64,000 nucleotides of DNA. Origin: Bacteroidota bacterium (GTDB taxonomy: Bacteria > Bacteroidota > Bacteroidia > Bacteroidales > F082). Location: the NCBI GenBank assembly GCA_016715945.1, contig JADJXJ010000001.1, positions 186,001 through 250,000 on the forward strand, written 5' to 3'. Shown here in pieces: positions 26,101-35,800 of this stretch. Both the position numbers and the translations under genes were made by a program. How positions within the stretch are numbered: position 1 is the stretch's first letter; each line of letters begins with the position of its first letter. Below the pieces are notes generated by a model that was given only the letters and a program-made list of their open reading frames with translations, had not been told where the DNA came from and made no database searches.

Positions 26101-28416
26101 GTTGAGCCTGCACAAATTGTAGATGTGCCCCTAACCTGGACACCTGCCACAGAAGGTGCATTTGCCCTCACAGGTGAAGTGATCGTGGCCGGTGATGAAA
26201 ACCCCGCCAACAACATCACACCTCCGCTTAACGTGCTGGTACAACCCTCGGGTATTGTCGCCATCACCATTGGCGGCCAGACCACCCTGCCCACCTACCG
26301 CATTCCCTTCGACTTCTACTGGAAGAACTCCCTGGCACAGACCCTGTTCTATCCCGATGAGATGGACAATACTGCTGGGGCAATCACTGGCATCAACCTG
26401 TTTAACAACTTCGCCACCAACCTGCCTGGAAAGGAAGTAAAGATCTGGATGGGCACCACCACCCAGCCCGACCTCTCCGACGGTTGGGTTGATCCTTCCA
26501 CCTTGACCCTGGTCTTCGACGGTACGGTTGATTTCCCCATTGGCGCCAACACCATCTTTATTCCTTTCAACCAGCCTTACATCTACACCGGTGGTAACCT
26601 GGTGCTCTACACCTATAGGGTATGGGAAGACCAGTATTTCAACAGCAACGACAAGTTCTATGTGACTGAGACCCCCAACAAGCCCAACCGCACACGCCAT
26701 GTGCAGGCCGATGCCACGGTGTACGATCCCACCAATCCGCCTGCTCCGGCAGCCACACAGCTCAAGAACGGACATCCCGACATCACCCTGTTCTTCAACA
26801 CCAGCGGCCTTGGCGCACTGCAGGGCGTGGTCAGCAATCCGCAGGGTGCACCTGTCGAAGGTGTGAAAGTGCAGATTGTGGGCACCAGCAGCATCACCTA
26901 CACCAACGCACAGGGACAGTATAACTTCCCCTATGTGATTGCAGGACAGATCAATGTTGAGTTCAGCAAGCTGGGCTACATCACCCAGACCCAGCCGGCC
27001 ACCATCACTGCCGACCAGACCACCACACTCAATGTGACCCTGCAGCCCATGCCGCAGGTTACGGTGAGCGGATTTGTGGCTGGCAACGATGCCCCCACCG
27101 TAGGGCTTGCAGGCGCAGCCGTGGTGCTCGAAGGGTATCAGAACTACAATGCCACTACCGGTGCCAATGGCCAGTTCAGCATAGCCGGAGTGTATGCCAA
27201 CCAGACCTACACCATCAAGGTGACCAAGGACGGATATCAACCCTACCAGAGCACCGTTCAGGTAGGCGGCACCAACCTGACCCTGCCCAACATCATCCTT
27301 ACCGAGATCATCCTCTCGCCCAAGAACCTCACAGCTACCATCAGCCCCACCAACCCCAACCTGGTGCAGCTGCAGTGGAACATGATCCAGGAAGTGGAAT
27401 TCCGTTATGACGACGGTGTTTCCACCGGACAGCTGGGCTTCCAGAGCGGCACCACCAATGGGGTGATTGGCGCCAAGCATCCGCAATCGGCCACCCTGAG
27501 CGAGCTGAGCTGGTACCTGACCAGCGAAGGCGGCCCCCATGCCAGCATCGTGATCCGTGTGTTCGGACTGGACGCACAAGGTATGCCCAACAGCGCTAAT
27601 GTGCTCTACGAAGCCACGGTGACCAATGTGGACAACCAGTGGAACACGCACACCCTGCCGCAACCCATTGTGGCTCAGGGCGGATTCTTCATCGGAGTGG
27701 CCTACAACGGCTTTGTAGGGATAGCCACCGACGATGGTGTGGGCGAACCCTGGGTATTCCAGGATGGTACACACTACTACAACAGCAACTACACCTCCGG
27801 CACATGGAGCACCTTCGAAAGCCTGGGTGCCGACTTCCGCAAGAACTGTCTGATCAGGGCCAAGGGCGCTCCCGGTGCAGTGAACTCCTATGCCATCACC
27901 CCGCCCATCATCAATGGCGAGCCCATGAGCTACATCCCCGGCAAGAAGGTGGAAACCGGCGAGCCTGCATGGAGCAACAACGAAAGCAAGGCCCTGCAGT
28001 ACTTCAAGGTGTACAAGAATGGTCAGTTGCTGGCCAGCAACATCACCCAGATGGAATACAGCTACATGGAAATGCAGCTGGGACAGCACTGCTATCATGT
28101 GACGGCAGTGTATGGCTCGGGCGAGTCGGGACCTTCGAACGAGGCCTGTGTGAACATCCTGGTAGGTGTTGACGAGCAGTTGGAAGCTGCTACCAGCCTG
28201 TATCCCAACCCGGCCAGCGAAGCCTTCAGCATCCGCAGCCTGCCCATGCAGCGTGTCACCATAACCAATGCCGTAGGCGTGGTGGTGAGCGATGCCATGC
28301 TCAGCGGCGAAACCATGCTCAAGGTGCACACCGAAAGCTGGAAAGCCGGCGTTTATCTCATTCAGATCCACACCGACAAAGGCACCATAACCAAAAGACT
28401 GGTTGTAGTGAGGTAG
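20140..28416 (+). CDS. Giant T9SS-secreted multidomain surface protein (2758 residues)
   Basis: A signal peptide (1-29, ending NVVLAQ) is followed by a PPC-like domain (about 30-170), a choice-of-anchor-D-type strand domain (175-250), a propeller-like region (255-560), cleaved-adhesin/MAM-type jelly rolls (about 605-760, 885-1060, 1525-1705, 1775-1930), FnIII domains (about 1065 and 2392), a roughly 210-residue module starting near LLHDNGPFINSPGTGPGGSD (1150-1360) that recurs in the subtilisin protein, a CARDB-like domain (1933-2037), two carboxypeptidase-regulatory-like domains (2226-2390) and a T9SS type A sorting domain (2687-2758, SLYPNPASEAFSI ... RLVVV). No catalytic domain is visible. 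It should be exported across both membranes and anchored or released at the surface, probably as an adhesin or matrix protein. Unlike the four minus-strand giants it lacks the dockerin/cohesin-like module. Confidence 0.85.
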   Translation: MSNRFTFLRLLPALLFAWLLVGSNVVLAQEPPGSTCENPLIVDPVAAPLVGFQINSEPYGNNYSSTMVVPNTSYLNGNDVVFQFTLSSPCFINASIQGSWTGLIFVGSCPNAANPVPRLAFAGGSTGATVPQFSLDPGTYFMIASTWPAPQFTDMTINFSATPIPQDANLVTNVSSLNVGWAVPGFDTQSKTFTITNNGLAEASINPAAVSFTGTGASQFSVEWPTTTAPASITPVTTLLDATQASGNLPAIIDNAGNNRGAGFNGQYVFVASRQNGNHVYYWDINNPGAPQELNLTGVSGGTFTLSDLAVVGNHIFVSNMVFAGGEFKVYYWNGLTAQPTVLLSYPNAPARLGDAFTVVGDPAGNAFLIASGHGTKDFYVWEIVNGQIPNTTPVVYNFPTITNANFGRVVGIPGSNYFIASGSGFGVLLLDPQMNILAEIPAAWFPYWSMYPMVFYSSGQRYLAYHHVQTGAGGNQNVFYVLDLSGPDLVTAFNNLAAGVFADKVVHSVNLGNVANGNASVGLDNVPDAQGNPVFMAYSAGNGFIVQKFTNVEPVVIPFGQSRTVKVNFNPSATGLAEAVLNIPYNNAKGLLELPVQGTGYDPMSAFSQNFDEVNPIPAGWMPDGWSGLVQSTAATAVVDVRNVGSPISPPNHVRLFYATDLNANVLLISPVVTNLAQSWVRFAAKMSVSTHTGNVQVGYTTSRTNPADFVPVQTVGVTGTYANYNVSFVGGSFPDNAYIAFRFVPEVASRTLYLDDIIYEEVPTQPVLGADKDQVNFGNNVFIYETANNTLTISNTGAGTLTINQGGVSITGADAAAFNIVYPDGMTWPIALTTGQTFVFNLQFTPAEARPYAANLVIQANTAQGTHTIPLLGTGYDATVQPGFLYDFVGQWPPQDWRKFEGLFGTQPIVPSTANIWVHKKFGNNASLPANNSANINLYSTSRRHWLMSPPINLGDGRTTYQLEFDLALTEWNQTTPATLGPSHKFAVVISTDGGLTWSTDNVLQWWDQSTPISNTGDHIVISLSGYSGRVMLGFYGEATVSGGDVDLFFTNVTVVPSAVNPFAPPQNLTATTAPNSVTLNWDAPAVNTNALNPETYLPAINGNAAPVVVGSGYDAAVSVAAGASAELMQTGGAANLLPGGYKANSTRTGRTLLHDNGPFINSPGTGPGGSDESILQNSTLGMNTLGAGIQYASGNRMADDVVVPETWNVESITVYAYQTGSTTTSTMTGGYIQVWDGDPTQGGQIIWGDMTTNRMTATGWTNTYRRSETTPGTTRPIMYLVLETPGLTLEPGTYWIDYSLAGSLASGPWAPPITINGQAVTGNAKQFLGSSQTWQDFLDTGTGTPAQGLPFLIEGTAGGGGGSNLAGYNIYRDGTLIGNVAANTTTYTDAPVAAGTYTYGVTAVYGEPNPGESEPVTTTVTVSGPSGAIIAVSPESISNTLEPNQTGTQMLTISNTGGELLEFTITVTTNTRGTTAVETPREGYSLPMGSDRMNPTDAAIPAEPVIKPLETLVYRSLTQGFEDITLLPGLGWALTNNSSPLGTTSWFQGNATVFPAQAGPETSYIGANYNNTGSIGTISNWLITPVLELENGATVTFWTRTPANSTWADRLELRMSTAGSSTNVGSTATSVGDFTTVLLTVNPDLVPTGYPQVWTEYTATISGLSAPVSGRLAFRYYVTDAGANGTNSNYIGIDSFVYSGQGGGGGGGDTWLTATPLTGTVPAGGNTMVEVGFNSANLALGTYTGNLNIASNATNQPSLDVPVTLNVAGPSYALPFEEDWASGSFATNGWSFDPTQGNWRIITSAGNPAPSAEFYWSPSTQNYSHALVSRDLDATANSTVIFDFDIFLDNYNTSTLEEMKVYVWDGASWVLIDTFSNQGDDFPWTSKSYNITAHAAGKITRVKFEATGANSFNLNWWRIDNIKVYQPATVDLAALAVVGNVTPTVGTASTYTVQVKNNGGATQSNYTVKLRVNGTEVASVAGPAVEPAQIVDVPLTWTPATEGAFALTGEVIVAGDENPANNITPPLNVLVQPSGIVAITIGGQTTLPTYRIPFDFYWKNSLAQTLFYPDEMDNTAGAITGINLFNNFATNLPGKEVKIWMGTTTQPDLSDGWVDPSTLTLVFDGTVDFPIGANTIFIPFNQPYIYTGGNLVLYTYRVWEDQYFNSNDKFYVTETPNKPNRTRHVQADATVYDPTNPPAPAATQLKNGHPDITLFFNTSGLGALQGVVSNPQGAPVEGVKVQIVGTSSITYTNAQGQYNFPYVIAGQINVEFSKLGYITQTQPATITADQTTTLNVTLQPMPQVTVSGFVAGNDAPTVGLAGAAVVLEGYQNYNATTGANGQFSIAGVYANQTYTIKVTKDGYQPYQSTVQVGGTNLTLPNIILTEIILSPKNLTATISPTNPNLVQLQWNMIQEVEFRYDDGVSTGQLGFQSGTTNGVIGAKHPQSATLSELSWYLTSEGGPHASIVIRVFGLDAQGMPNSANVLYEATVTNVDNQWNTHTLPQPIVAQGGFFIGVAYNGFVGIATDDGVGEPWVFQDGTHYYNSNYTSGTWSTFESLGADFRKNCLIRAKGAPGAVNSYAITPPIINGEPMSYIPGKKVETGEPAWSNNESKALQYFKVYKNGQLLASNITQMEYSYMEMQLGQHCYHVTAVYGSGESGPSNEACVNILVGVDEQLEAATSLYPNPASEAFSIRSLPMQRVTITNAVGVVVSDAMLSGETMLKVHTESWKAGVYLIQIHTDKGTITKRLVVVR

Positions 28417-28439
28417 TCTGGTGATACCAATTGACGAAA

Positions 28440-28472
28440 CCGGCCGACCCAGATGGGTCGGCCGGTTTTTTT
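28440..28472 (+). terminator. Rho-independent terminator of the 2758-residue gene
   Basis: Perfect 11-bp GC-rich stem CCGGCCGACCC / GGGTCGGCCGG with loop AGAT followed by seven T. Confidence 0.93.
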
Positions 28473-28555
28473 ATTGAAAAGCCTCTGCTTTTTTTATTTC
28501 AGTAGCTAATACATTGAAAATCAAAATTCCGACTCGAGGGGCTATAACATCAATC

Positions 28556-29899
28556 TTAGAAATCTTCTTTATGTGTAAGTGAGTATTTATGCTGGTTGTA
28601 GAGTTGCTCGTACTCTTTCTGCCAGAAAAAGTTTTGCTCACCAAATGCCGGCTTGAGTTCATCAATCCACGTGGCATGGAAGTTATAGCTTGCGAAAAAC
28701 GGTTTACGCACCCAATCCGGATTACGACCTTGCAAAAATTGCAGCACGAACAACTTTTCGCCATGAATTTCGGTCAACCCAAGAACCTGCACCTTACCAG
28801 GAGAGGCCGACATCACGGGGCCACGAACAGTTCGTGCAACGCCACTTACCTGGATGTATGCCTTGCGGTAAATCTCATAGGCTTCCTCCAATTTTACGCT
28901 GAAATAGTGATGAGCGCCGGTATCGCGGGCCAAAAACATGTAATAAGGGATACATCCCAAACTAACCTGTTTTCGCCACATTTCTGCCCATATATCTTCA
29001 TTATCATTGATGTGTCGCAATAGTGGCGACTGCGTCCTGATCTCAACATTGACGTTGCGGAGCCGCTCAATAGCATTCTTTGTCTCAACTGTATCCAGTT
29101 CAACAGGATGGTTGAAATGGGCCATAATGGTGAGGTGTTTTCCTGCCTGAAATACTTTCTGAAAAAGCCTCATCAGCTCGTCGCTATCCGCATCCGTGGT
29201 GAATCGGTAGGGCCAATAGGAAAGGGCTTTCGTTCCCAATCGAATGGTGTGAATATGATCGAATTCAGGCGAAAGAAGAGGCTCGATATACTTTGCCAAT
29301 AGGCTTGATTTCATAGTTAAGGGATCACCACCGGTAAACAATACATTGGTTACTCCGGGTTTACTGCGCAGATAACCTGTGAGCATGGAAGCTTCCCTGG
29401 AAGCAAATCGCATCTCGTCCATACCGGTAAATTGTGGCCATCGGAAACAAAATGTGCAATAGGCATGACATGTTTGCCCCTGGCTGGGGAAAAAAAGAAC
29501 TGTTTCGCGATATTTGTGCTGAATCCCCTCGAGCCGTCTGCCGTTTTTTATTGGAACGTTCAGGTCAAGCTGTCCGGCAGGATGTGGATTCAATCTCAAT
29601 CTGATTTGATTGACAGCATCCTTGATCAGCTTTTCATCACCTCCTTGCTTTAATAATGAGTAAATTGTCGCAAAATCGTGAGGTAAAAGCATGTCGCGTT
29701 GCGGAAAATTGAGAACAAACATGGGATCTTCTGGAATATTGTCCCAGTCAATCAAATGATTGATTACGTAATTATTTGTCTTAAAGGGGAATACATGAGC
29801 AACAGTTTCGATTTCGTTTAAAAGACTGGCGGGGAGCTTTTTTATTTGTGGTATTTCTCTGAAATTTCTTAATGTAAAAACCTTGTATTTTTTTTCCAT
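28556..29899 (-). CDS. KamA-family radical SAM aminomutase
   Basis: A 447-residue enzyme of the lysine 2,3-aminomutase family. The radical SAM cluster motif is CHAYCTFCFRW (Cys144, Cys148, Cys151), followed by LFTGGDPL, a typical SAM-binding GGDP segment. SASPGKVQVLG (Lys369) is placed where the PLP-binding lysine of KamA lies, about 225 residues after the first cluster Cys. The reaction would be a PLP- and SAM-dependent 1,2-amino shift on an alpha-amino acid. No lysine-fermentation (kamDE, kdd, kce) gene is near, so the substrate may be lysine, glutamate or something else. It sits alone among giant surface protein genes, all of them exported, whereas this one is cytosolic. Confidence 0.85.
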   Translation of the reverse strand: MEKKYKVFTLRNFREIPQIKKLPASLLNEIETVAHVFPFKTNNYVINHLIDWDNIPEDPMFVLNFPQRDMLLPHDFATIYSLLKQGGDEKLIKDAVNQIRLRLNPHPAGQLDLNVPIKNGRRLEGIQHKYRETVLFFPSQGQTCHAYCTFCFRWPQFTGMDEMRFASREASMLTGYLRSKPGVTNVLFTGGDPLTMKSSLLAKYIEPLLSPEFDHIHTIRLGTKALSYWPYRFTTDADSDELMRLFQKVFQAGKHLTIMAHFNHPVELDTVETKNAIERLRNVNVEIRTQSPLLRHINDNEDIWAEMWRKQVSLGCIPYYMFLARDTGAHHYFSVKLEEAYEIYRKAYIQVSGVARTVRGPVMSASPGKVQVLGLTEIHGEKLFVLQFLQGRNPDWVRKPFFASYNFHATWIDELKPAFGEQNFFWQKEYEQLYNQHKYSLTHKEDF

Positions 29900-29974
29900 G
29901 TAAGTATAAATTTGGTATTAGGATTACTCCTGAAAATATGTTGTAATGTGTGCTGCAGCTTATCTGGAGATTAT

Positions 29975-29982
29975 CAAATTTA
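29975..29982 (-). promoter_or_regulatory. Candidate -7 box for the radical SAM gene
   Basis: On the minus strand TAAATTTG fits TAnnTTTG, 75 bp before the ATG at 29899. The region is AT-rich, so a chance match is possible. Confidence 0.3.
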
Positions 29983-30101
29983 ATAAATTTTTTGGAAATG
30001 TGGGGTAGCTTGTCCGGGATAAGGCAAGATCAAGTTTTTGTTATGGTATCGATTTGTTTAGCAAGAATAGTTGTCACAGGTAATATTGGCCAGCAATGCC
30101 T

Positions 30102-30130
30102 AAAAAAAAACTCCGGCCTTGACCGGAGTT
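30102..30130 (-). terminator. Terminator of the subtilisin-like giant gene
   Basis: On the minus strand AACTCCGG, loop TCAAGG, CCGGAGTT followed by nine T in total. The same hairpin sequence terminates the neighbouring 2079-residue gene at 37552-37577. Confidence 0.9.
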
Positions 30131-32830
30131 GATTTGATAAAAGGCTTGTTTGATTCTTACCTGATCAGGATGAGGTTTCCTTTGGAGCGCTGCCAACCCG
30201 AGGGAGTGAGCAGGTCCACTGTGTACACATAAGCTCCGCTGGCAGGCAGCTGATGCTGGTGGATGTCGAATTGCGCCTGGCCCTGTGGGAAGTAGCCATC
30301 GGCAAGCCGGAGTACTTCTTGTCCCAGGTAGTTGTGGATGCTGACGCGTAACCGGCCTTCGGCAGGAAGGTTAACTTGCAGTAATGTGCTGTTATTGAAC
30401 GGGTTGGGATAAACCTTATGTGTCAGGTTCTGAGGTTCATTTAGGCCGGTGGTGCCGCTTACGATGTAGTCGGTAGCCAGGGGCACATTGTTGAGGATCT
30501 GTGCATTGATGTTCACAAACTCGGTATTGGGCAGCAGTTCGAGGTATCTGGTGCCTGGGACAATGTGCTCCAGCAGCCTGGCCTGGAGGCTGAGCAGCTG
30601 CTGACCGGCGCCATATTCACGGCCTTGCTGGTCCATCCAGGCAATGCGCACTTCGCCTTTTTGCTGGTCGATGAAGAAGATGTCGAATCCCTGCAATCCG
30701 TTGATTTCGAGGAGTTGTTTGTTGTATGACATTCCCAGGGTGATGGCAGCCAGCCGTTGGGTTTGGTTGATGCGCAGGGGGATGTTAAGGGTTTGTCCCA
30801 CCGCAGCAGCTATGCTGCCTTCATAGCTGAGGATGGCGCCTTCTTTGGAGCTTAGGGAAGCCGGGATATAGGAGGCATTGAGGTCGCCATTGGCCAGCAG
30901 ATAGATGTTGAAGAAGTTTGGCCCGTTGGCAAGGGCAGGTAGCTGGGCTTCGTAGAACACGCTTTGTGCAGAGGACGATGCCTGGTAGGCGCCATTGGGC
31001 GTGAGCAAGGTTTCCGGGGCTGCGGGATAGCATACCGAGGCGGCATTGGCAGCCCAGTGGCCGGCCAGCTGGAAGTTGTGCTTGTTTCCCGGGAAGGGGC
31101 TGGTTCCAGGGAATCCCACGGTGCGGTACATGATGATGAGGGGATCGAGGCCGGTGATGGTGTTGCTGTTGTTGACGTCGGCCGAGAACTCGGCAAAGGC
31201 AGTCATAGGCTGTCCGGCTGCGGGCATGATCCAGGGGAAGTTTGCCACCACTGGATTACCGGTTGACATATGGCTGACGATGAGGGCATCCAGGGCCGAG
31301 ACGCCACCCCAGTTGTTGAAGTTCCAGGTTTGGCCAAGCTGGCCTGAGCTATGGTCTTCCCATAGGCGAATGGTGTAGGTTTTTCCGGCTTCAAGTCCGC
31401 CGAAGGTGTAGGTAGTGGCCACCGGCTGGGCATTACCAACCGGTGCGTTGCCATCGAAGAGCTGCACCATGAAGTTGCTTCCGGCAGGCAGGGCAGATTC
31501 CACGGGGTTGAAATAAGCCAGCTTGCCCAAGAGCGACACCCCGGAGCTGAAATTGGCAGTCAGGTTGTGGCTGCACAGGCCCGGGACAAAGCTGAAGGAG
31601 GGCAGGGAAGAGAGCACATTGCCCTGGCCGTCGGTCCAGTTCAGGAAGTTGAATCCTTGTGCAGGGGTGGCCGTAAGGCTCAGTGGCTGGCCGATGACCG
31701 GGGTGCCGGAATAGGTGGCGGTGCCGGCTCCGGCAGGACTCACACCGAGGTTGATGGTCACAGGACTTACCGTAAAGCTGAGGGTGTTGGAGGTGGCCGG
31801 ATTGCCGCTCACGCAGCTGAGGCTGGAGCTCATGCTGAGCATAAGCTGGTCGCCATGGGCAGGCACAAAGCTGAAAGAGGGGCTGTTTGTGCCGGCGGGG
31901 TTGCCGTTGAGCATCCACTGGAAGATGGGGCTGTTGCCACCGTTGACAGGCGTAGCCGAAACATTTGCCTGCTGCCCGTTGCACAGGCTGGTCGAGGCGG
32001 TGCTGATGGTGACCGAGGGGGTAAGCAGGGGCGACACCTCCATGAGCACGCCATTGCTGGTGGCAGGGTTGTTGCTCACACAATCAAGGCTGGAGATCAT
32101 GACGGCTTCCACCACATCGTTGTTGGCCGGCATGTAGGCAAAGGAAGTGGAGGTGCCAGAGCTAAGCAGGATGTTGTTGACAAACCACTGGATGATGGGA
32201 GCGCTGCCCGGGTTGAAGAGTTGCGCGCTGAAGCTGACCGTGCTGCCCTGGCAGACAGGATTTTGGGAAGCCTGGATGATGATGGAAGCCATTGCAGGCG
32301 TTTGAACGGTGATGGTCAGGGTGTTGGAGGTGGCCACAGCCGGCTGGGCGCAGGTTTCGGACGAGATGAGGAGCAGCTGCACCTGGTCGCCATCGTTTGG
32401 TACGAAGCTGAAGTTGGGGCTGTTGGTGCCGGCATTGCTGCCGTTGACGGTCCATTGATAAACGGGGCTTGTACCGGGGTTTTGAGCCGTGGCGGTGAAG
32501 TTCACGGCCGTGCCCTGGCAGACGCTGGTTTGGTCGGCCTGGATGCTCACGCTTACCGGTACGGCCGGTGTTTCACTTACCACGGCCTGGCCATTCATGG
32601 GCATGGAGCTGTTGCTGTTGGTGGCTACAAGGGTGTAGGTGCCTTCGGTAAGGTTGAGCCATTCCAGCGGACTGCCGGTACCTGCGACAGGGTCGCCAAA
32701 GGGGATGCTGTTGCGCAGCAACTGATAGGTGGCAGTGGTTTCGCTACCGCTCAGCGTTGCGCTGATGCCTGTGGGACTGGCCCCCTGGCAGTAGCTGCCA
32801 CCGCCTGTTAGGTCGAATACAGCCGGAGGA
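30105..32830. repeat. 2.73-kb near-identical direct repeat, copy 1
   Basis: This block covers the terminator and the last about 890 codons of the subtilisin gene and matches 37552-40277 at a constant offset of 7447 bp, with no net insertion or deletion. At protein level I count about seven substitutions (for example QLGQTW versus QLDQTW and ITLGMSY versus ITLGLSY). Both edges are sharp: an A-run on one side and AGCCGGAGGA followed by unrelated sequence on the other. Confidence 0.95.
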
Positions 32831-35800
32831 GGCATCAATGTACTGAAGGTAGCAGGTGCACTCCAATCGCTTTGGGCATTGCCCGGACAATTGCTTCTCA
32901 CATAAAAATCGTATGTGGTGGCTGGCTGCAGGTTATCCAGGTCAAAGGGCACTGCGCCAATTCCCATAATGAGAATACCTTCAAAATTGGGGTCAAATCC
33001 AGTCAGGCCGTACTTAAGGTCCCAGCTTAGCACCTGAGGATTGGCGATCCAACTGAGTCTGGCAGAGTTTGTAGTTACGTTTGTGGTTGTCAGACCAGCC
33101 GGGGCATTGCACGTTGCTGTGGTTATATCTACCTGGACGACATTCGAGGGGCCGGACTCATTGGCATCATACATGGCGGTGATGTGGTAATCGTAGGTAC
33201 CCGGCGACAGCCCTGTGTCGTTGTGCGTGAGCACATCAGGAGCAGTACTTCCGATATGTACGTTGTTTCGGAAGATTTTGTACGATGTTACCTGCATCGC
33301 ACTTCCTTCGATGACGAATGGGATGCCTTGTGCAGTGTTGGTGCCGCTGTCAAGAAGGTTTTGCCATGCATCGGAGGTAAATTGTTTTGCATTCCCTGTG
33401 GTGGTTTGTCCGTTGATGGTGATGGGAGGCGCCCAGGGGCCTGAGCTCAGGCTGCCGGCAAAACTTACGTCCACCCAATAAGTTCCGGGTTGCAGATTCA
33501 GCCCCGGGGTGTTGCACACAACCCGCATGATGGGTCTTTGAGTGTCCACGGTGGTCTGGCTCACCCTGTAAGCCGTGGCCCAGCTTGTACTGCTCATGCG
33601 GTTGGTCGTGGTGTTGCCCCAGATCACCTGGCCACCGGCTGCCGGATCGCCATTCCAGATCTGGATGTAGGCTGCCGTGATGGTGCTGGTGGTCGATGAA
33701 CCGGTTTGGTACACATAAAAGGTGAAGCTTTCCACCTGCCATGGCGCATTTACCGTGAAATCATCCGCTACCCGGTTTCCGGCCGAAGATTGGGCTCCAA
33801 AGCCTAAGATGCTCATATTCAAACTGCTGTTTTGCAGCACACTATGGTCGGAACCACCCGGGCCTGTGCCGGGGCTGTTCACAAAAGGACCATTGTTGAA
33901 CAATACAGCTCTTCCGCTTTCCACGCGGCTTCCCTGGGGCACAAGTAAAGTGGGGCCAACTGCCAGGACAGTTTCATGGGTGGATGAGTCTATGATAATC
34001 TTGCTGATATCCTGAATGTCCGTGTCGATGGCTGAGGCATGAGCAGTGAGGGTTGGAGCCTGCCAGCTAAGCTGTACATTGTTGCCGCCATAGACCATCG
34101 CACTCAGGTTTTGTGGTGGCTGGTAAGGGTTTTCGGTGATGGTCACATAATTGGTTCGTGTTTTTGAATACAAGCCGTCCACCAAAAGTGAGATTGTTTT
34201 CTGCCCGGGGGTATCGTAAGTTACGGTATGCGGACCTTGTCCGGTGGCGGTAGCCGGGCTGGCACCTGCGCCAAAGTCCCAGCTCCAACTCGAGAAGGAG
34301 CCGTTTCCCGAGGCGTCGGTGAAGGTGATGGGCTGCCCGACCATGGCTGTGAGCGGACTTGCAATAAAATCGGCAAACGGACCGGATGGAAGACCGGTTA
34401 TTTCAATATCGTCGAGCACATTGGCCCTTCCCCAATTGTCAATGCCCTCAAAAGCAATCTGATAGGTTGCACTGGGGTTGGGAAGTTCAATGTCGCTTAC
34501 CTGCGTCCACTGGGCAACATTCTGGTTGTAGGTGTTGCCTATCTGCACCCAGGGGGAGGTAGGTGAAGTGCGGTAATACAGCTTCAGCTCGTTTTGGTCG
34601 GGCGACCAGAATTCCTGGCCATACCAGAAGCTGAGCCGGAGATTCATCAAACCGGAAAGATCAAGAATAGGTGATACCAGTTTTGTGATAAATGGCCCGC
34701 CGGAAGTGCTTGTAAATCTGGCATTTTTTACCCCGGAGTGGGCCGAAGTGATGGAGCCTCCGCTTGAACCTGTGGCATAAGTCCACTCCTTGTTGCCTTG
34801 CACGAACTCCTGCGTCCAGCATTGACGGGATGGCGAACTATCTTCAAAGCCTTCGGAAAAAGGTAATCCGAAAACTCCGCATGCCGTGGTAAAGTTCCAG
34901 ACCGGACTGTTCACACTCATCGGGAGGGAGGTATTGTACGAAACTACCTGCCACTGATAAACTGTGGTAGGATTCAAACCGGTATAAGTATAGGTTCCCT
35001 GGCTGCCTGAGCTTCCGGCATTGCCCTGGTTTACAACTTTCTGCATGTTGCCGGCCGGGCCGAACCAGAGGTCATATTTGTCCGTGTTGTTTCCCCAGGT
35101 CCACTGCAGGCTGCCATTAAGACCTGCACCAGCAAAAAGGTCAGCCGGCACAGGGGTGTGAGCTGCTGTGGGTGCGCCTGGTACGTTGATATCACCACTG
35201 ATCACGATATCATCCACGCACCAGTAATACGCCCAGGTGCCCTGATAATGCCACCTGAAACGTACGTTGGATTGTCCGGTGAGCGCTGCAATGGTTTGGC
35301 TGAAATTGGCCGGGTTGGAGCTGGTTGTGGTCCAATTGGCAATTTCCGTCCAATTCGTTCCACCGTCAATGGAATAATAAAGCCTTGCAGTTGAGGCTAT
35401 TTGATATTGCCTGAAATAATGTTTAAAACTGAGGTTTACATTCATATAGCCCGACATATCGAAAACCGGGCTGATCAGGCTGGCGTTTTGCGTGTTGTCA
35501 CTTCCAAAACCATCGCTGTTCAGGTAGGCGTAATTGCCTGTTGTTCCGGTCAAACCATTTGTTATTGTGCCAAACTGCCACACCTGCCCGTTGCCCTGGT
35601 GATCGACGATTGTCCAGCAATTCGGCAGGCTGGGTGCGGCATTGAAGTCTTGATTGTATGGCAGGCTGGTAAAAATGCCACAAAGGGTGTAAGCATTGGC
35701 ATCCCTTCCGGACGAATAGGTGAAGGTGGGGTTGTAGGAAAACAATTTGTAGAAATACTGAGTGTTTGCGTTAAGTCCGGTATGGCTGAAATTCGTAGCT

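Noticed and set aside
26131..28371. 746-codon open frame on the minus strand, same gene
   Set aside because: Same reason; His/Gly/Val-rich composition, no motif, fully covered by the plus-strand gene.
31567..32811. 414-codon plus-strand frame inside the subtilisin gene, with a 346-codon counterpart in the duplicated copy at 39014-40054
   Set aside because: Both lie antisense to the same repeated block; conservation of the frame follows simply from the DNA duplication.
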